From Promethearchaeia archaeon (GTDB lineage Archaea > Asgardarchaeota > Lokiarchaeia > Sigyniarchaeales > SOKP01): a stretch of 5,640 nucleotides of DNA. How positions within the stretch are numbered: the first letter of the stretch is position 1; each line of letters starts with the position of its first letter. Shown in pieces: positions 5,075-5,640 of the stretch. The stretch is from assembly GCA_029856375.1 (NCBI GenBank), contig JAHQWX010000150.1, positions 1 to 5,640 on the forward strand, read 5' to 3'. Position numbers and translations under genes: made by a program. The notes beneath the pieces were generated by a model. The model made no database searches and was not told where the DNA came from. It saw nothing but the letters and a program-made list of their open reading frames with translations.

Positions 5075-5422
5075 GTGCTGTCGATACTCGAGAAAAGACT
5101 AAAACCTAAAGCGTATTACGACCCGAAAATCTCGGATCCCGAGGGTTATGTGAAAAGCGGCATGAAATTCTTTATTGAATATTATTTCGAACTTACTGGA
5201 GAAAACTTGAGGAAGTACCTGCAGAATTGGTTTGCGATTGAAAGTTCTGGTTCTTTGGAACTAACGATTGATCCAGGCGATTATCAGTTTGTCATACAAA
5301 AGCATTGGTTCGCGAGCGAGGGAATCTACTTGAACTGGCCAAACGAGGGGCTCGGGTTCTCGATTGCGGAATTAGCTGTGGTATTAGGCGAGCACGACGA
5401 GATGATATCGCGAACGTCATAG
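5075..5422 (+). CDS. Hypothetical protein, probable 3' part of a frameshifted gene, truncated by the composition break
   Basis: From the GTG at 5075 this frame gives 115 residues, but coding character runs further upstream: the same frame is open from the stop at 4922-4924 and reads plausibly as protein from about 4994, with no ATG, GTG or TTG before 5075. I therefore see it as the continuation of the 4818-4991 frame rather than a separate gene. The visible part is mainly helical at first (DAYEVLSILEKRLKP, then GMKFFIEYYFEL), followed by a mixed segment with LELTIDPGDYQFVIQKHWF that looks like beta strands, then a short helix. No family is recognised. The last residues (after about 5400, MISRTS) come from the GC-rich foreign-looking DNA, so the true C-terminus is missing. 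GC is 56% over 5001-5100, 38-39% over 5101-5300 and about 55% over 5301-5400, all counted by hand, which is unusually uneven. Confidence 0.5.
   Translation: MLSILEKRLKPKAYYDPKISDPEGYVKSGMKFFIEYYFELTGENLRKYLQNWFAIESSGSLELTIDPGDYQFVIQKHWFASEGIYLNWPNEGLGFSIAELAVVLGEHDEMISRTS
5390..5420. other. Composition and reading-frame breakpoint (probable chimeric junction)
   Basis: Upstream of this point the active frame is that of 5075-5422. Downstream, codons starting at 5401 carry a GC-rich bacterial-type protein in another frame, and GC rises to about 68% (157 of 230 in 5411-5640). The exact join cannot be placed because GAGCACGACGAGATGATATC could belong to either side. No direct repeat, integrase, tRNA end or transposon terminus is seen at the break. 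That favours an assembly artefact over a mobile-element boundary. Confidence 0.7.
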
Positions 5423-5640
5423 CGGAGCGGGAACGTCTGCTGGCGGCCGAGCGCGCCCAAGCCCAGCGACAGGCCGCCCTGTTCCGGCTTAGCGCGGAAC
5501 TGGCCGCCACGCTCGACGAGGCCAAGGTCTGCCGTCGCGTGGTGGACGGCTTGCACGGTACGCTGGGCTACGATTACGTGGGGCTCTACCTGGTGGACGA
5601 AACCACAGGCGACCGCGTGCACGTCGCCAGCGTCGGTTTT
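5401..5640 (+). CDS. Partial GAF-domain sensor protein (bacterial type), runs off the window
   Basis: Eighty residues can be read without a start or stop. Residues 7-39 (AERERLLAAERAQAQ and onward) are Ala/Glu/Arg-rich and form the coiled-coil signalling linker that usually precedes GAF domains in histidine kinases, adenylate/diguanylate cyclases and PP2C phosphatases. From about residue 40 the GAF fold begins: a helix (VCRRVVDGLHGTLGY), then strands YVGLYLVD and VHVASVGF, matching the usual GAF start in GC-rich, Chloroflexota-like sensor proteins. The catalytic output domain lies beyond the end, so the activity cannot be named. The frame stays open upstream to 5272 but the translation there has no family character, so the real 5' end is missing. 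The GC-rich codon choice is unlike every other gene here. Confidence 0.7.

Noticed and set aside
5272..5400. Possible upstream extension of the GAF frame, including a methyltransferase-like stretch RVLDCGISCG at about 5353-5382
   Set aside because: The competing frame of 5075-5422 reads more naturally as protein here, and the motif lacks the proper G-x-G-x-G spacing and surrounding strands, so it is judged a coincidence.
5292..5622. Two minus-strand open frames (77 and 98 codons) across the GC-rich end
   Set aside because: Their translations are low-complexity Arg/Ser/Ala-rich or otherwise incoherent, as expected opposite a GC-rich gene, while the plus strand gives a clear GAF start.

Overview
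The first 5.4 kb look like a stretch of an AT-rich archaeal genome. Coding GC is roughly in the thirties by eye (one hand-counted 60-base line at 4021-4080 is about 32%). Upstream of most genes there are A/T-only TATA-like boxes about 25-35 bases from the start codon, leaders are short or absent, and a clear Shine-Dalgarno site is seen in only one case. I saw no bacterial -35/-10 pairs. The archaeal assignment is an inference from promoter style and general protein character; no rRNA, tRNA or ribosomal protein is present to fix it. An AT-rich anaerobic archaeon from a sediment metagenome would fit.

Layout. 1-121: AT-rich leader with a TATA-like box. 122-499 (+): 125-residue protein with an N-terminal C-x-H...C-x-x-C cluster and a proline-rich tail, function unknown. 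604-1794 (+): class I/II PLP-dependent aminotransferase. 1798-2961 (-): uroporphyrinogen-decarboxylase-like (URO-D superfamily) methyltransferase, convergent with the aminotransferase with only 3 bases between the stop codons. 2962-3117: divergent promoter region. 3118-3756 (+): multi-pass membrane methyltransferase of the ICMT/PEMT type. 3757-4024: AT-rich spacer with a small inverted repeat and long T runs. 4025-4600 (+): class I SAM-dependent methyltransferase. 4601-4817: spacer with a hairpin. 4818-5422 (+): two adjacent open frames, a 57-residue charged helical peptide and a second frame offset by one base, which read best as one gene broken by a frameshift.

From about 5400 to the end the DNA changes abruptly to about 68% GC (157 of 230 bases in 5411-5640, counted by hand). 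It then encodes, in a new frame, the coiled-coil linker and start of a GAF domain typical of GC-rich bacterial sensor proteins, with Chloroflexota-like wording. Composition, reading frame and protein family all change within a few tens of bases. An assembly chimera between two organisms is the simplest explanation; a recent insertion is the alternative.

The genes do not form an obvious pathway. Each archaeal-type gene has its own spacer and candidate promoter, two are convergent, and no co-directional pair is tightly packed. Three successive intact genes (URO-D type, ICMT type, class I SAM type) are predicted methyltransferases of unrelated folds, but no corrinoid protein, activator or prenyltransferase is present to link them. 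I found no convincing new defence system, mobile element, CRISPR array or RNA gene. The points most worth checking are the composition break at about 5400, the probable frameshift at about 4990, and the unassigned small metal-site protein.
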